In this document: positions 1 through 8,104 of the stretch, piece after piece | How the letters are laid out: each line of letters begins with the position of its first letter | Numbering within the stretch: position 1 is the first letter of the stretch | Source: Pikeienuella piscinae | Lineage (GTDB): Bacteria > Pseudomonadota > Alphaproteobacteria > Rhodobacterales > Rhodobacteraceae | DNA length: 64,000 nt | Assembly: GCF_011044155.1 (NCBI RefSeq) | Contig: NZ_CP049056.1 | Location: 1,488,001 to 1,552,000, forward strand | Direction: 5' to 3' | The notes under the pieces: generated by a model | Database searches by the model: none | What the model saw: the letters and a program-made list of their open reading frames with translations, nothing else | Told to the model about the DNA's origin: nothing | Program-made: the position numbers and the translations under genes

Positions 1-1
1 C

Positions 2-109
2 TGGCGTTACACCCATTCGACGCAGCTCATCTCGCAGATCTTCGCCGAACGCATGTTTCCAATGACGCTCCGCGGCATCGAGGGCGCGATGAAGGAACTG
101 ACGCGCTGA
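2..109 (+). CDS. C-terminal end of an unidentified protein (partial)
   Basis: The window opens inside a reading frame that runs 35 codons to a TGA at 107-109. The peptide ends in an amphipathic, helix-like stretch (SQIFAERMFPM, then RGIEGAMKELTR). Codon use is G+C-rich like the neighbouring genes, and two hairpins follow the stop, which fits a real gene end. I do not recognise the family from so short a tail. The next gene lies on the opposite strand, so nothing can be inferred from operon context. Confidence 0.5.
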   Translation, partial: WRYTHSTQLISQIFAERMFPMTLRGIEGAMKELTR

Positions 110-140
110 GGGGTGCGGGGTGGTTCGAAGCGGGTCGCGG

Positions 141-210
141 TCCCGGCCTTGCGCCGGGATCTCGCGCGGTGGCTCGCGAGGCGGCTCGCGAGGCGGCTCG
201 TAGCGAGCCG
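141..210. terminator. Two hairpins and a 12-bp tandem repeat between convergent genes
   Basis: Positions 141-147 (TCCCGGC) pair with 153-159 (GCCGGGA) across a 5-nt loop. Positions 194-200 (CGGCTCG) pair with 204-210 (CGAGCCG) across TAG. Between them GGCTCGCGAGGC is repeated in tandem at 171-182 and 183-194, and its first half occurs again at 195-200. The region separates the partial plus-strand gene from the end of the minus-strand SIMPL gene, so a bidirectional terminator is likely. No run of T follows either stem. Confidence 0.4.
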
Positions 211-218
211 GCCTCGCC

Positions 219-965
219 TCAATCCACCAGTTCGTAGTTGATCGTGCTGACGACGCGGATGCGCTTTCGCCGCTCGGAGCGTTCGTCGTAATCGCCATCC
301 GCGGCGAAGATCGCGACCACGCCCTGATTGGCGGTGATGATCCGGCCGACGGCGGAGCCGCTATCAGCGGCGAAGCGTTGTGCGGATTCGCGGGCGTTCC
401 GCGTCGCTTCGGCGATCATTTCCGGCTTGATCTCGTTCAGCCCGGTGAATGTGTAGACTGGCCGCGCGGCGCCGGAATAATCGTCTCCACCGAGAAGAAC
501 GCCGCGGTCAAGCAACTCGGCTGTCCGCCCGGTCAGCCCCTCAATCAACCCGGCGTCGTCAGAGCGCATCCTGACCGCGCCGGCCGCGACAAAGCGCTGT
601 TTCTCCTCCTGCCCGCCGCCCGGTTTCTGTAGAAATGTGCGCTCGATCGACAATGCGAACGGCTCGACGCTCATGGCCTCCGCCGGCAACCCGCCGTCAC
701 GGCCCAGATCCAACACCGCGTCGCGTGCGCGCATCGCCTCGTCAATCGCCGCATCGCGCGTTGCGCCCACGCCGCGAAACGGCGCCCGCCAGACGGCGGC
801 GTCCGCCTCCACAACCCGCTCGGCGAGGCCCTTCACCGTTACCTGTCGCGCGGGCGCCCGCGATTCCACCAGCGCGGCGCCAAGGAGCCACCCGCCAACC
901 GCGGCGCCCACCCCCAGGCAAAGTCCTGCGACGGCCATTCCGGCGCCAGTGAGTTTTCCAGCCAT
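219..965 (-). CDS. SIMPL-domain (DUF541) exported or membrane-anchored protein
   Basis: The 248-residue protein starts with a hydrophobic Gly/Ala-rich segment (about residues 8-33), which acts as a signal anchor or signal peptide. The rest fits the SIMPL/DUF541 family: the entry strand VTVKGLAERVVEADAAVW near residue 43, and the late block around YTFTGLNEIKPEMI followed by a helix and GRIITANQG. Family members are periplasmic or membrane-associated (the E. coli relative is YggE) and have been linked to oxidative-stress tolerance; the biochemical role is unsettled. A purine-rich GGGGA ribosome site precedes the ATG. It stands alone, with a small plus-strand gene diverging at 1124. Confidence 0.85.
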   Translation of the reverse strand: MAGKLTGAGMAVAGLCLGVGAAVGGWLLGAALVESRAPARQVTVKGLAERVVEADAAVWRAPFRGVGATRDAAIDEAMRARDAVLDLGRDGGLPAEAMSVEPFALSIERTFLQKPGGGQEEKQRFVAAGAVRMRSDDAGLIEGLTGRTAELLDRGVLLGGDDYSGAARPVYTFTGLNEIKPEMIAEATRNARESAQRFAADSGSAVGRIITANQGVVAIFAADGDYDERSERRKRIRVVSTINYELVD

Positions 966-1123
966 TTCGATTTCCCCTTTTCGCCTTGCGACACGATCAA
1001 ACTCCGGCCTCGGCGCCGAAGCTTGGCGCGATGGTGAAGATTTGACGCAGTCGACGGGGAGAAGCTGGTGGCGTCGCGCCCGCGCACGGCCTATCTCCGG
1101 TGTTGTTCAACGGGAGCAAAGCG

Positions 1124-1447
1124 ATGAGATCCAGAAAATTGGCCGCGCTGATATTCGGTTGCGCGCTTGCGTTATCGGCGCCCGCCATCGTCATCGGGGC
1201 GGAGGACGAAGCGCTGGCCGCGCTTCGCGCGCTCGCGGCCGATCCGGCCGCGCCGCAGCCCGCCGCCCTCGCCGCGCTCGAATTCACGGACGCGACCTAT
1301 CTGCTCGACGACCTTTCGCCGGGCGAGATCAGGCGGCTCTCCGAATATCTCGAAAAGGGCCGGCTGACATTGCCCCCCGACGTCGCAGGCGCGATCGAAG
1401 CGCGAACGCTGAAGATCCAGGGGCCGGGCGATCAGGGCGGCCGCTGA
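1124..1447 (+). CDS. Small exported protein of unknown function
   Basis: The frame is open from 1100, but the ATG at 1124 is the better start: GGGAG lies a few bases upstream and the product then begins with a clean signal peptide (MRSRK, a hydrophobic core and a small-residue end near residue 26). The mature part is about 80 residues, acidic, Ala/Leu-rich and predicted helical, without cysteine. No known domain is recognised. A strong hairpin follows the stop. The convergent neighbour is a multihaem cytochrome, but nothing ties the two functionally. It could be a small periplasmic protein specific to this lineage. Confidence 0.6.
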   Translation: MRSRKLAALIFGCALALSAPAIVIGAEDEALAALRALAADPAAPQPAALAALEFTDATYLLDDLSPGEIRRLSEYLEKGRLTLPPDVAGAIEARTLKIQGPGDQGGR

Positions 1448-1462
1448 CGCGCGAGACAAAGA

Positions 1463-1485
1463 GGGCGGCGCCAGCAACGCCGCCC
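1463..1485. terminator. Bidirectional terminator hairpin
   Basis: GGGCGGCG (1463-1470) pairs perfectly with CGCCGCCC (1478-1485) around the loop CCAGCAA. It lies just after the plus-strand small gene (stop 1447) and just before the 3' end of the minus-strand cytochrome gene, so it can serve both. There is no clear T run. Confidence 0.6.
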
Positions 1486-1504
1486 CCACTCTGCAAGCCG
1501 ATCT

Positions 1505-2830
1505 TCAGAGCGCGGCCGAAAGCTCCCGCACCGCGGCGACATATTTCGACGGCACAAAGCGTTCATCATCCGCGACGGCGTTGTAGACGTCCTCCATCAT
1601 CGCCGACATCCGCTTGTAACCGGCGCCGTCGATATACCCCGCGACGCGCATCGCCTCGATGATCGAACCCAACGCCATGGTCGACTGTTCAGCAGCTTCG
1701 TAATCGACGAAGTAACCGTCGACGCCGCGGGCGATCAGCCCCTCCATCGCCTTCTTCATCGTCGCCGCGTCCATCTCCTTCGCGGCCAGCGCGTTCACTG
1801 CGGCGCGCGCGGTCGCCTTGGTCTTCTTCGCCGCCTCAACCATCGCCGCGCGCGACGTTTGGCTACCCTTGTGGATCGCGAGGATGTTCTGGCTCATCGC
1901 CTCCACCATTTCCGGGCCGGCCATGTCGAGCGCGATCTCCAGCATCAGCATGTTGGCGTCGTTGAATTTCGGCACGCCCGGCCCAAGCCCAGTGCCGGGG
2001 CGCGGGGTCCATGCGGTCGGGAAATCGCCATTCTTGTCCGGCAGCGCGCTCGACATCGGCTGATGGCAGGCATGGCAGTCAAAGAACGCCAGTTCAGGAA
2101 ACAGACCATCGGTCGCGTATTTTGTGCTGATCAGCAGGTCCATGCGCCGCTCGACCATCAACGCCTGGCCGATCGCCCAGGTGCGAACCCCGTCGACCAC
2201 CTTCTTGCGCTCGCGGTAATCGTCATCGATGACGAAATGCGCCGGCTGGAAATCGGTGAAACTGTCCATTTCGAAACTGATCCGCGGATGGCCCGCACCC
2301 ATGATCCGATGCGTCGCGAACTGGCTGTCGTCGCCGAGATGGCATTGCAGGCAGACGCCGGCGCGGACGATCGGGTCCTCGAGTGGGCGAAGCCCGTTCT
2401 GGACATTCTGGTCATGCGGAGAGCCGCCGATATGAAGCCCCATCCAGGGCGCCGCGCCGGCGCCGTGGCACGCTTCGCAGCCGACGCCGTCGGCAAGCAC
2501 GAATTGCGGTCCGCGCAGTTCGGCGGCGACATTGTCCGCGTGGCAGTCGAGGCAGATCTTCGCCTCATGCGCGTTCGGGAGTCCGAGATTCTTCGCGATG
2601 CGCTGCGAACGCGGCTCCATGAGGACCTTGTATGCGGTAGCGTGGCTATCGTATTTCTGCCAGGTGACATACTCGTTGAGAAGCACCGGCGAGGATGAGG
2701 AGGCGACCTGCCCGTGGCAGCCGCTCGAGCCGCAGCTCTTGACCCCAAGATGCACATCTTGCGCCATGGCCGGCGGCGCGAGCCACCCGAAAACCATGAA
2801 TAATATTGCTACCGCGCTTAGCCTCGACAT
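1505..2830 (-). CDS. Periplasmic multihaem cytochrome c (cytochrome c554-like)
   Basis: The 441-residue protein has an N-terminal signal peptide ending near AMAQ (about residue 24) and at least four classical haem c motifs: CLDCH, CEACH, CLQCH and CHACH. A fifth, atypical one near the mature N-terminus reads CGSSGCH, with four residues between the cysteines. Extra histidines (HATAY, MGAGHPR) could be distal ligands. Spacing and the first motif resemble the cytochrome c554 / octahaem-related family that carries electrons in the periplasm. The C-terminal third is helical and haem-free. GGAGG precedes the ATG. It diverges from the type II secretion operon about 110 bp away. The redox partner is unknown; no reductase or NapC/CymA-like quinol dehydrogenase is adjacent. 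Confidence 0.85.
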   Translation of the reverse strand: MSRLSAVAILFMVFGWLAPPAMAQDVHLGVKSCGSSGCHGQVASSSSPVLLNEYVTWQKYDSHATAYKVLMEPRSQRIAKNLGLPNAHEAKICLDCHADNVAAELRGPQFVLADGVGCEACHGAGAAPWMGLHIGGSPHDQNVQNGLRPLEDPIVRAGVCLQCHLGDDSQFATHRIMGAGHPRISFEMDSFTDFQPAHFVIDDDYRERKKVVDGVRTWAIGQALMVERRMDLLISTKYATDGLFPELAFFDCHACHQPMSSALPDKNGDFPTAWTPRPGTGLGPGVPKFNDANMLMLEIALDMAGPEMVEAMSQNILAIHKGSQTSRAAMVEAAKKTKATARAAVNALAAKEMDAATMKKAMEGLIARGVDGYFVDYEAAEQSTMALGSIIEAMRVAGYIDGAGYKRMSAMMEDVYNAVADDERFVPSKYVAAVRELSAAL

Positions 2831-2940
2831 CGCGTCCTCCTCTGTCGCCGCCGGCTGGGTGAATTAGGCCCCCCACCCAAACCACATTTGAGCGAGAATA
2901 CGGCTTGCGCGCCGATACGCCAAACTCGAATATGGGATTC

Positions 2941-4614
2941 ATGTCGAAAAACGACGCCATTTCAGGGGTGGAGCCGCCGGATTCGCCGGCGGACGCGTGT
3001 ATTTTGACACTGATCGATGAAGGCGCGCTCGCGGTCGCCGACGCTGAACGCGCGCGAAAAGCCGCCCGGCGAGGCGAATCCGGCCTCGCCGCCGCTCGCC
3101 GTCTCGGGTTGATTCCCGCGGCGCGCGCGGCGGCGGCGGCGGCGGAAACGCTCGGTCTTACGCTGCTCACGGACGCGGAGACCGCGGCGCTCGGTCCACC
3201 GCCGGAGACGGGCGCCCCGCAACCCGCCTTCGTCGCCTCGCACTGGATGGCGCTGGCGAGGGCGCCGGATGGGTCCGGGCTGATCGCGGCGCTCGCCGAC
3301 CCGTTCGATGACAATCTCCGTCGCGCCGTGACGATGGCGGCGGAGAGCCCGGTCCGCTTCGCGGTGACCACCGAAGCCGGGATCGCCGCCTGGCGAGCCA
3401 GCCGGGTAGAGAAAGGCGCCGCCGCACCCGCCACGCCCCGCGCGGAGCCTGTTGCGGAGGGCGCGGCGGTAGAGGCGATCGAGGCGTTCCTTGAGACCGC
3501 GGCGCGGCTCGGCGCCTCCGATCTGCATCTCGAACCGGTGGAGGCGACCGGCGGAGGACGCGTCCGCGCGCGGGTCGACGGCGCGATGCGCATCCTCGGC
3601 GCGCTGGACGCCGCGACCTATCCCGCCGCGCTCGCACGCGCCAAGGTGCTCGCCCGGCTCGACGTCGCGGAGCGCCGCCTGCCGCAGGACGGCCGCGCGC
3701 GGATGGACCTGGCCGGGCGACGCATCGATTTGCGCCTCTCCACCGCCCCGGCGATCGGGGGCGAGACGCTCGCGATCCGGTTGCTCGACCCGGAGGCGGC
3801 GCCGGGCGATCTGGCGAAGCTTGGATTTCCGGCCGAATACGCCGAGGCCGTGGACGCGGCCAGCCGCGCCGCGCACGGGCTTTTCCTGCTGACCGGCCCG
3901 ACCGGGGCCGGCAAGACCACAACGCTCCATGCCGCGCTCTCCGGCCTGAACGGAGCGGAGCGCAAGATCATGACGGTGGAGGATCCGGTCGAATACGCCC
4001 TGCCCGGCGTCGTCCAGATGCAGGTTCGCCCCGAGATCGGCTTTGATTTCGCCCGCGCCCAGCGCGCGATGCTGCGCCACAATCCGGACGTGATGATGGT
4101 CGGCGAGATTCGCGACAAGGAGAGCGCCGCCGTCGCCGTGCAGGCGGCCCTGACGGGTCATCTCGTCCTATCCACCGTTCACGCCAATTCGGCCGCCGGC
4201 GCCGCGATCCGGCTGCTCGATCTCGGGGTCGAGCCGTTCCTCGTCGCAGCGGCGCTGATCGGCGCCGGGGCACAGCGCCTGGCGCGGCGGCTCTGCGACG
4301 CCTGCGCCGAAGAGGACGCGCCGGCGCAGGCGTCGCTCCGGCGGATCGGCGCGCCCGAGAACGGGGACTGGCGACGGGCGCGCGGTTGCGCGTCCTGCGG
4401 CGGGACCGGAGTGAAGGGCCGGGTTCCGGTCGCAGAAGCCTTCCTCGCCTCGCGCGCCTTCGCCGACGCAGTGCGCGGCCCTTCGCCGTCAGAAGCCGCG
4501 CTCGGCGCGCTAAGCGGCGCGACGCCCCTCCATCTGGCGGCGCTTGAACTCGCGGCCAAGGGACTGATTTCACTCGACGAAGCGCTGCGCGTAGCGCCGC
4601 CGCAGGGCGCATGA
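2941..4614 (+). CDS. gspE: Type II secretion ATPase GspE
   Basis: This is the cytoplasmic hexameric ATPase that powers pseudopilus assembly. The N-terminal ~150 residues form the T2SSE N-domain that docks on GspL. The catalytic half has a Walker A motif GPTGAGKTT near residue 320, an Asp box, a Walker B-like MMVGEIRD and a His box. The four-cysteine zinc module characteristic of GspE (CDAC ... CASC) sits near residues 455-485. At 557 residues it is a normal size. The frame is open from a TTG at 2905, but the ATG at 2941 has a purine-rich stretch (TGGGA) upstream and is preferred; an ATG at 2932 is the alternative. Its stop overlaps the gspF start (ATGA), so the two are translationally coupled. 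First gene of a ten-gene operon. Confidence 0.95.
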   Translation: MSKNDAISGVEPPDSPADACILTLIDEGALAVADAERARKAARRGESGLAAARRLGLIPAARAAAAAAETLGLTLLTDAETAALGPPPETGAPQPAFVASHWMALARAPDGSGLIAALADPFDDNLRRAVTMAAESPVRFAVTTEAGIAAWRASRVEKGAAAPATPRAEPVAEGAAVEAIEAFLETAARLGASDLHLEPVEATGGGRVRARVDGAMRILGALDAATYPAALARAKVLARLDVAERRLPQDGRARMDLAGRRIDLRLSTAPAIGGETLAIRLLDPEAAPGDLAKLGFPAEYAEAVDAASRAAHGLFLLTGPTGAGKTTTLHAALSGLNGAERKIMTVEDPVEYALPGVVQMQVRPEIGFDFARAQRAMLRHNPDVMMVGEIRDKESAAVAVQAALTGHLVLSTVHANSAAGAAIRLLDLGVEPFLVAAALIGAGAQRLARRLCDACAEEDAPAQASLRRIGAPENGDWRRARGCASCGGTGVKGRVPVAEAFLASRAFADAVRGPSPSEAALGALSGATPLHLAALELAAKGLISLDEALRVAPPQGA

Positions 4615-5795
4615 GCGCCAGCCTTTTTCGCTACCGGGCGACGCTTCCGGGCGGTGGGCGCCGGCGCGGCGTTCTCGCCGCATCATCCGAGGCGGAGGCC
4701 GCCGCGATGCTTGAGCGCGCGGGATTGACGCCGCTTACCCTCGCCCCCGGGCGCGCGCCGTCGCGCCCGCGCGCCCGACTCAGCCATCGCGCCGCGGCGA
4801 TGCGTCGTCTCGCGGCGCTGACCGCGGCGCGCGCGCCGCTCGACCGCGCGCTCCGTCTCGCGGGCGGGACCGAGAGCGCGCAACCGCTCTTCGCCGACCT
4901 CGCGATCGCCGTCGCGTCGGGGCGTCCGCTTTCGACCGCGATGGCGGACTGGCCGGCGGATTTTTCGGAGGCCGAGGTCGCGCTGATCGCCTCCGGCGAG
5001 ACCTCGGGCGGCCTCGCCCGCGCCGCCGAAGCCGCCGCAGCACTGGTGGAGCGGCGGGCGGCGGGGCGCGGCGCGCTGGTTTCCGCTCTCGCCTATCCGG
5101 CCTTTGTGCTGGTCGCGGCGCTCCTCGCGCTCGGCGTCTTCGTCGGCTTCGCCCAACCCCGGTTCGAGGAGGTGCTGCGCGCCACCGGAGCGGAGGTCTC
5201 CGCCGCAACAACGGGTTTCTTCGCCGTCTCGCGCGCGCTCCGCGAATGGGGCGGGCCGCTTCTCGCGGTCCTCGGCGTCTCTGGCCTCTGCGCGCTGATC
5301 GCATCGGGAACCGTCGCCAGCAAGAAATGGGTTGCGGGGGCGATGCTCCGCGTCCCGCTGGTCGGCCCGCTGATACGCGACCGCGCCCTTGAAGCTTATG
5401 CCGGCGCGCTCGGCGCGATGCTGGCCGGCGGCGCGCCGCTACCCGACGCCGCTCGCCTCGCTTCGCGCACGTTGGGCGCGCCGCGGCTGGAGGCTGCGGG
5501 GGCGGACGCGGCGCGGATGGTGGCGGAGGGACGGCCTTTTTCCGAGGCGCTGTCCGCCGGCGCGGCCTTCCCAGAAAGCCTCTCCGCCTTCGCGGAGATT
5601 GGCGAGGAGACCGGCGCCCTCGCGCCGCTGATGACCGGCGCCGCCGGCCATTTCAGACAGGAGGCCGAGGCGCGCGCACGCCGGCTCTCCGCTGTCGCGG
5701 CGCCGGCGGCGACGCTGTTTCTCGGGCTGTTGATCGGCGTCGGCGCTTACCTGATGATGACCGCCGTGCTCGACGTCTATGACGCCGCTCTCTAA
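4611..5795 (+). CDS. gspF: Type II secretion inner-membrane platform protein GspF
   Basis: The 394-residue protein has two T2SSF domains, each a cytoplasmic helical bundle followed by membrane segments. Hydrophobic spans are visible at about 155-180 and 210-235 and at the C-terminus (ATLFLGLLIGVGAYLMMTAVL). The conserved SGETSGGLARA and EIGEETGALAPLM motifs occur once in each domain, as in the family. GspF is the polytopic core of the inner-membrane platform and is thought to be turned by GspE. The start overlaps the gspE stop by four bases; gspG follows after 12 bp. Confidence 0.94.
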   Translation: MSASLFRYRATLPGGGRRRGVLAASSEAEAAAMLERAGLTPLTLAPGRAPSRPRARLSHRAAAMRRLAALTAARAPLDRALRLAGGTESAQPLFADLAIAVASGRPLSTAMADWPADFSEAEVALIASGETSGGLARAAEAAAALVERRAAGRGALVSALAYPAFVLVAALLALGVFVGFAQPRFEEVLRATGAEVSAATTGFFAVSRALREWGGPLLAVLGVSGLCALIASGTVASKKWVAGAMLRVPLVGPLIRDRALEAYAGALGAMLAGGAPLPDAARLASRTLGAPRLEAAGADAARMVAEGRPFSEALSAGAAFPESLSAFAEIGEETGALAPLMTGAAGHFRQEAEARARRLSAVAAPAATLFLGLLIGVGAYLMMTAVLDVYDAAL

Positions 5796-5807
5796 GGATC
5801 ACGCCAG

Positions 5808-6266
5808 ATGCTGTTTCGCCGCCGCCTTCGCCGCCCCAACCGCCGCCTTCGCCGCGGCGGCCCCGAGGCGGGCTATTCACTGATGGAGATCCTGATCGGC
5901 CTCGCGATCATCGCGCTGCTCATCGGCGTCGCCGGCCCGCGCGTCTTCTCCCTTTTCGAGCGTGGCAAGCAAAAGGTCGCGACGATCCAGATGGAGCAAT
6001 TGCAGGCCGGGCTTGACCTCTTTCGGCTCGACATGCGTCGCTACCCGACCGGCGAAGAAGGACTTCATGCGCTCATCGAGCGCCCCGTTTCGGGGGCGGA
6101 GCGCTGGTCCGGACCGTATCTCGACAAGGCCTCCGGCCTGATCGATCCCTGGGGCACGCCGTATCGGTATGATGTCGCGGGCGCCGGCGCATACGATCTC
6201 ATCAGCTATGGCGCCGATGGCGCGCCGGGGGGCGATGGCGAGAACGCCGATATCAAGGCGGAATAA
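5808..6266 (+). CDS. gspG: Major pseudopilin GspG
   Basis: The 152-residue protein has the prepilin signature EAG|YSLMEILIGLAII: cleavage after Gly, with the conserved Glu at +5, followed by the hydrophobic assembly helix. The C-terminal region has the GspG hallmarks: RYPTGEEGLHAL, DPWGTPYRY and a closing GADGAPGG/GENADI segment that binds calcium in homologues. The leader is long and very basic (MLFRRRLRRPNRRLRRGGPEAG, about 22 residues with an internal repeat), where most GspG leaders have 6-10 residues; an internal start would shorten it, but none is obvious. AAGGATCA upstream is a plausible ribosome site. It forms the pseudopilus shaft. Confidence 0.95.
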   Translation: MLFRRRLRRPNRRLRRGGPEAGYSLMEILIGLAIIALLIGVAGPRVFSLFERGKQKVATIQMEQLQAGLDLFRLDMRRYPTGEEGLHALIERPVSGAERWSGPYLDKASGLIDPWGTPYRYDVAGAGAYDLISYGADGAPGGDGENADIKAE

Positions 6267-6654
6267 GCCGGAACGCGGCGCAGCGTTGATCGAGGCCGCG
6301 CTCGCGCTCGGCCTCGTCGCGCTGATCGCCGCGACCGGGCTATCCGCCTTCAGTCGCGCATCGACGACCGGCGCAAAAGCAGAGGCGAGGCTGGAGGCGC
6401 TCACCCTCGCAGAAAACGCGTTGGAGCGCGCCTCCGCGCCGGATTTCCTCGACCGCGCCCTGAACGAAGGGAGCGCCTCGCTCGAAGGGCCGGGCTGGCG
6501 TGTCAGCGGCGCACCTTACGTTGATGCGGCGACCGAGGATGGAGAAGCCTGGGGCTCTCGTCTGGCTCTCATCCATCTGGTCGCCGAAGCGGGGGCGGAC
6601 GCTGATGGCGCGCCGCTCGTTCGCCTCGAAACGCTGCGAAGCCTGCCACGATGA
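6235..6654 (+). CDS. gspI: Minor pseudopilin, GspI type
   Basis: From the ATG at 6235, inside the end of gspG (32-bp overlap), the protein is 139 residues. It has a basic leader and the prepilin motif ERG|AALIEAALALG with Glu at +5. The helix and the following EALTLAENALERA match GspI, whose conserved block after the helix contains LA.N.L. Its place between gspG and gspJ agrees. GspH would be longer and would end differently, and no second gene remains for it. GspI is the seed of the pseudopilus tip complex with GspJ and GspK. Confidence 0.8.
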   Translation: MARTPISRRNKPERGAALIEAALALGLVALIAATGLSAFSRASTTGAKAEARLEALTLAENALERASAPDFLDRALNEGSASLEGPGWRVSGAPYVDAATEDGEAWGSRLALIHLVAEAGADADGAPLVRLETLRSLPR

Positions 6655-7205
6655 ACATGAAAGAAAGCGGGGCGGCGCTTCTCGAGGTGCTGATCGCCGT
6701 CGCCCTTGCGGCGATGCTGGCCGGGGCGGCGGGTGGCGTCGTCAGGTTCGGACTCACCGCGATCGAACGCGCCGGCGCCGCGTCGGATCGCGGCTCGGCG
6801 GCGCTGTCGCGACGGCGAGCGATCGCCGATATGCTCACTCGGATCGATCGCGCCGCGCCGGGTGCGCCAGCGTTCGAAGGCGCGGCTCACGGGGTGAGAT
6901 GGCGCGGCGTCGTCATAGACGCCTCAGGCGAATGGCGAAGCGGAATCTGGCGGCTCTCCGGCTCCGGGCTCGCGCTTTCGCGCTGCCGGAGCTTCGACGG
7001 CCCGTGCCCGGCGGAGGCGGACCTGCGCGCCGCCAGCACCGATGTCCGTTTCGCATATGCGGGCGCGGACGGCGAGTGGCGGGAGGAATGGCCGCCAGGC
7101 GCGCCGCCCATGCTCATCCGTTTGATGCTGTCCGACAGCGCCGGCTCCACCGCACCGCTAGGGGAGATCATCATCGCCCCCCGCGTCAATAGCGCGTTCC
7201 GATGA
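6651..7205 (+). CDS. gspJ: Minor pseudopilin GspJ
   Basis: The 184-residue protein has a six- to seven-residue leader (MNMKESG), then AALLEVLIAVALAAMLAG, with the +5 Glu and hydrophobic helix of a type IV prepilin. The size and the beta-rich C-terminal half (RWRGVVIDASGEW, LRAASTDVRFAYAG, EWREEWPPGAPP) fit GspJ; the last block, with WP..... LP.a, is typical. It overlaps gspI (ATGA) and gspK (ATGA), consistent with coupled translation of the tip components. Confidence 0.87.
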   Translation: MNMKESGAALLEVLIAVALAAMLAGAAGGVVRFGLTAIERAGAASDRGSAALSRRRAIADMLTRIDRAAPGAPAFEGAAHGVRWRGVVIDASGEWRSGIWRLSGSGLALSRCRSFDGPCPAEADLRAASTDVRFAYAGADGEWREEWPPGAPPMLIRLMLSDSAGSTAPLGEIIIAPRVNSAFR

Positions 7206-8014
7206 GGACGGGTATGCGGAACGCCGAGCGCGGCGCGGCCTTCCTGATCGCGCTCGGCGCCCTGGCGCTCGTCGCCGCCCTCGCCGCCGCCGCGCTCTCG
7301 CTCTCCACCGGCCCGGCGACGCGCGCGGCGGCGGCGGTCGAGCAGGCGAAAGCCGCGCGCGCGGCGGAGGCGGCGATCCACCGGCTCGCCGCTGCGATGG
7401 CGACCGACGCCCTCCGCAGCGCGGCGCCACTCGACGGCACGGTGATCTCGACCGAGTTTTTCGGCGCGAAGATCGACTTCGCTGTTCAGGACGTCGGCGG
7501 CCTGATTGACATGAACGCGGCTTCGGGCGCCGTCCTCGCCCGCCTGCTTGTTCTCACTGGCGCAAGCGGAGGCGACGCGACGGAGATCGCCGAAATCTGG
7601 ACCCGCGCCCGCGCCGATCTGGAGGGTCGCGCCGGCTTTCTGACACCGGAATCCGTGCTCACCGTCCTACCTGAACGGCTGCAACCGATCGCGCATCCCG
7701 CGCTCGCCCATGCGACGGTCTGGTCCGGCCGCGCAGCGGTCGACCCCTGGCTCGCCACCGCGCCCGCGCTCGCCGCCGCCGCCGATCTGCCGCTTGCGAC
7801 GGCGCAGGGTTTCGTCGCTCGCCGCGCGCTCGAAGGGCGCGGCGCGGAACCGCCGCCGGACGCCGATATCGACGGGCTTGCGGTCTCAGATGGGCGCGTC
7901 GCGCGGCTAACCGTCAGGGCGGAAACCGAGGGCGGCGGGCGCGCCGCGCTCAGCGCGACGATTCGCGTCTCGGATTCGCTTCGCGCGCCGGTCGCGATCC
8001 TCGCCTGGCGATAG
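7202..8014 (+). CDS. gspK: Minor pseudopilin GspK
   Basis: The 270-residue protein has the GspK N-terminus: ERGAAFLIALGALALVAALAAAAL. As is usual for GspK, Glu at +5 is missing. A large domain follows with the family's VQDVGGLIDMNAASG block (around residue 95) and helical repeats of the helix-hairpin-helix-like insert. It is shorter than the E. coli protein (about 325 residues). GspK caps the I-J-K tip. After it comes a 90-bp gap, the largest within this operon, before gspL. Confidence 0.87.
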   Translation: MRTGMRNAERGAAFLIALGALALVAALAAAALSLSTGPATRAAAAVEQAKAARAAEAAIHRLAAAMATDALRSAAPLDGTVISTEFFGAKIDFAVQDVGGLIDMNAASGAVLARLLVLTGASGGDATEIAEIWTRARADLEGRAGFLTPESVLTVLPERLQPIAHPALAHATVWSGRAAVDPWLATAPALAAAADLPLATAQGFVARRALEGRGAEPPPDADIDGLAVSDGRVARLTVRAETEGGGRAALSATIRVSDSLRAPVAILAWR

Positions 8015-8104
8015 GACAAACGCGGGAATGGGTCATGGACAGCGCCGGCCCTCCCCTTATCATGTCCGTCCGCCGCGACGCGGGCGGCGGCGAAAGGGTG
8101 AGGC

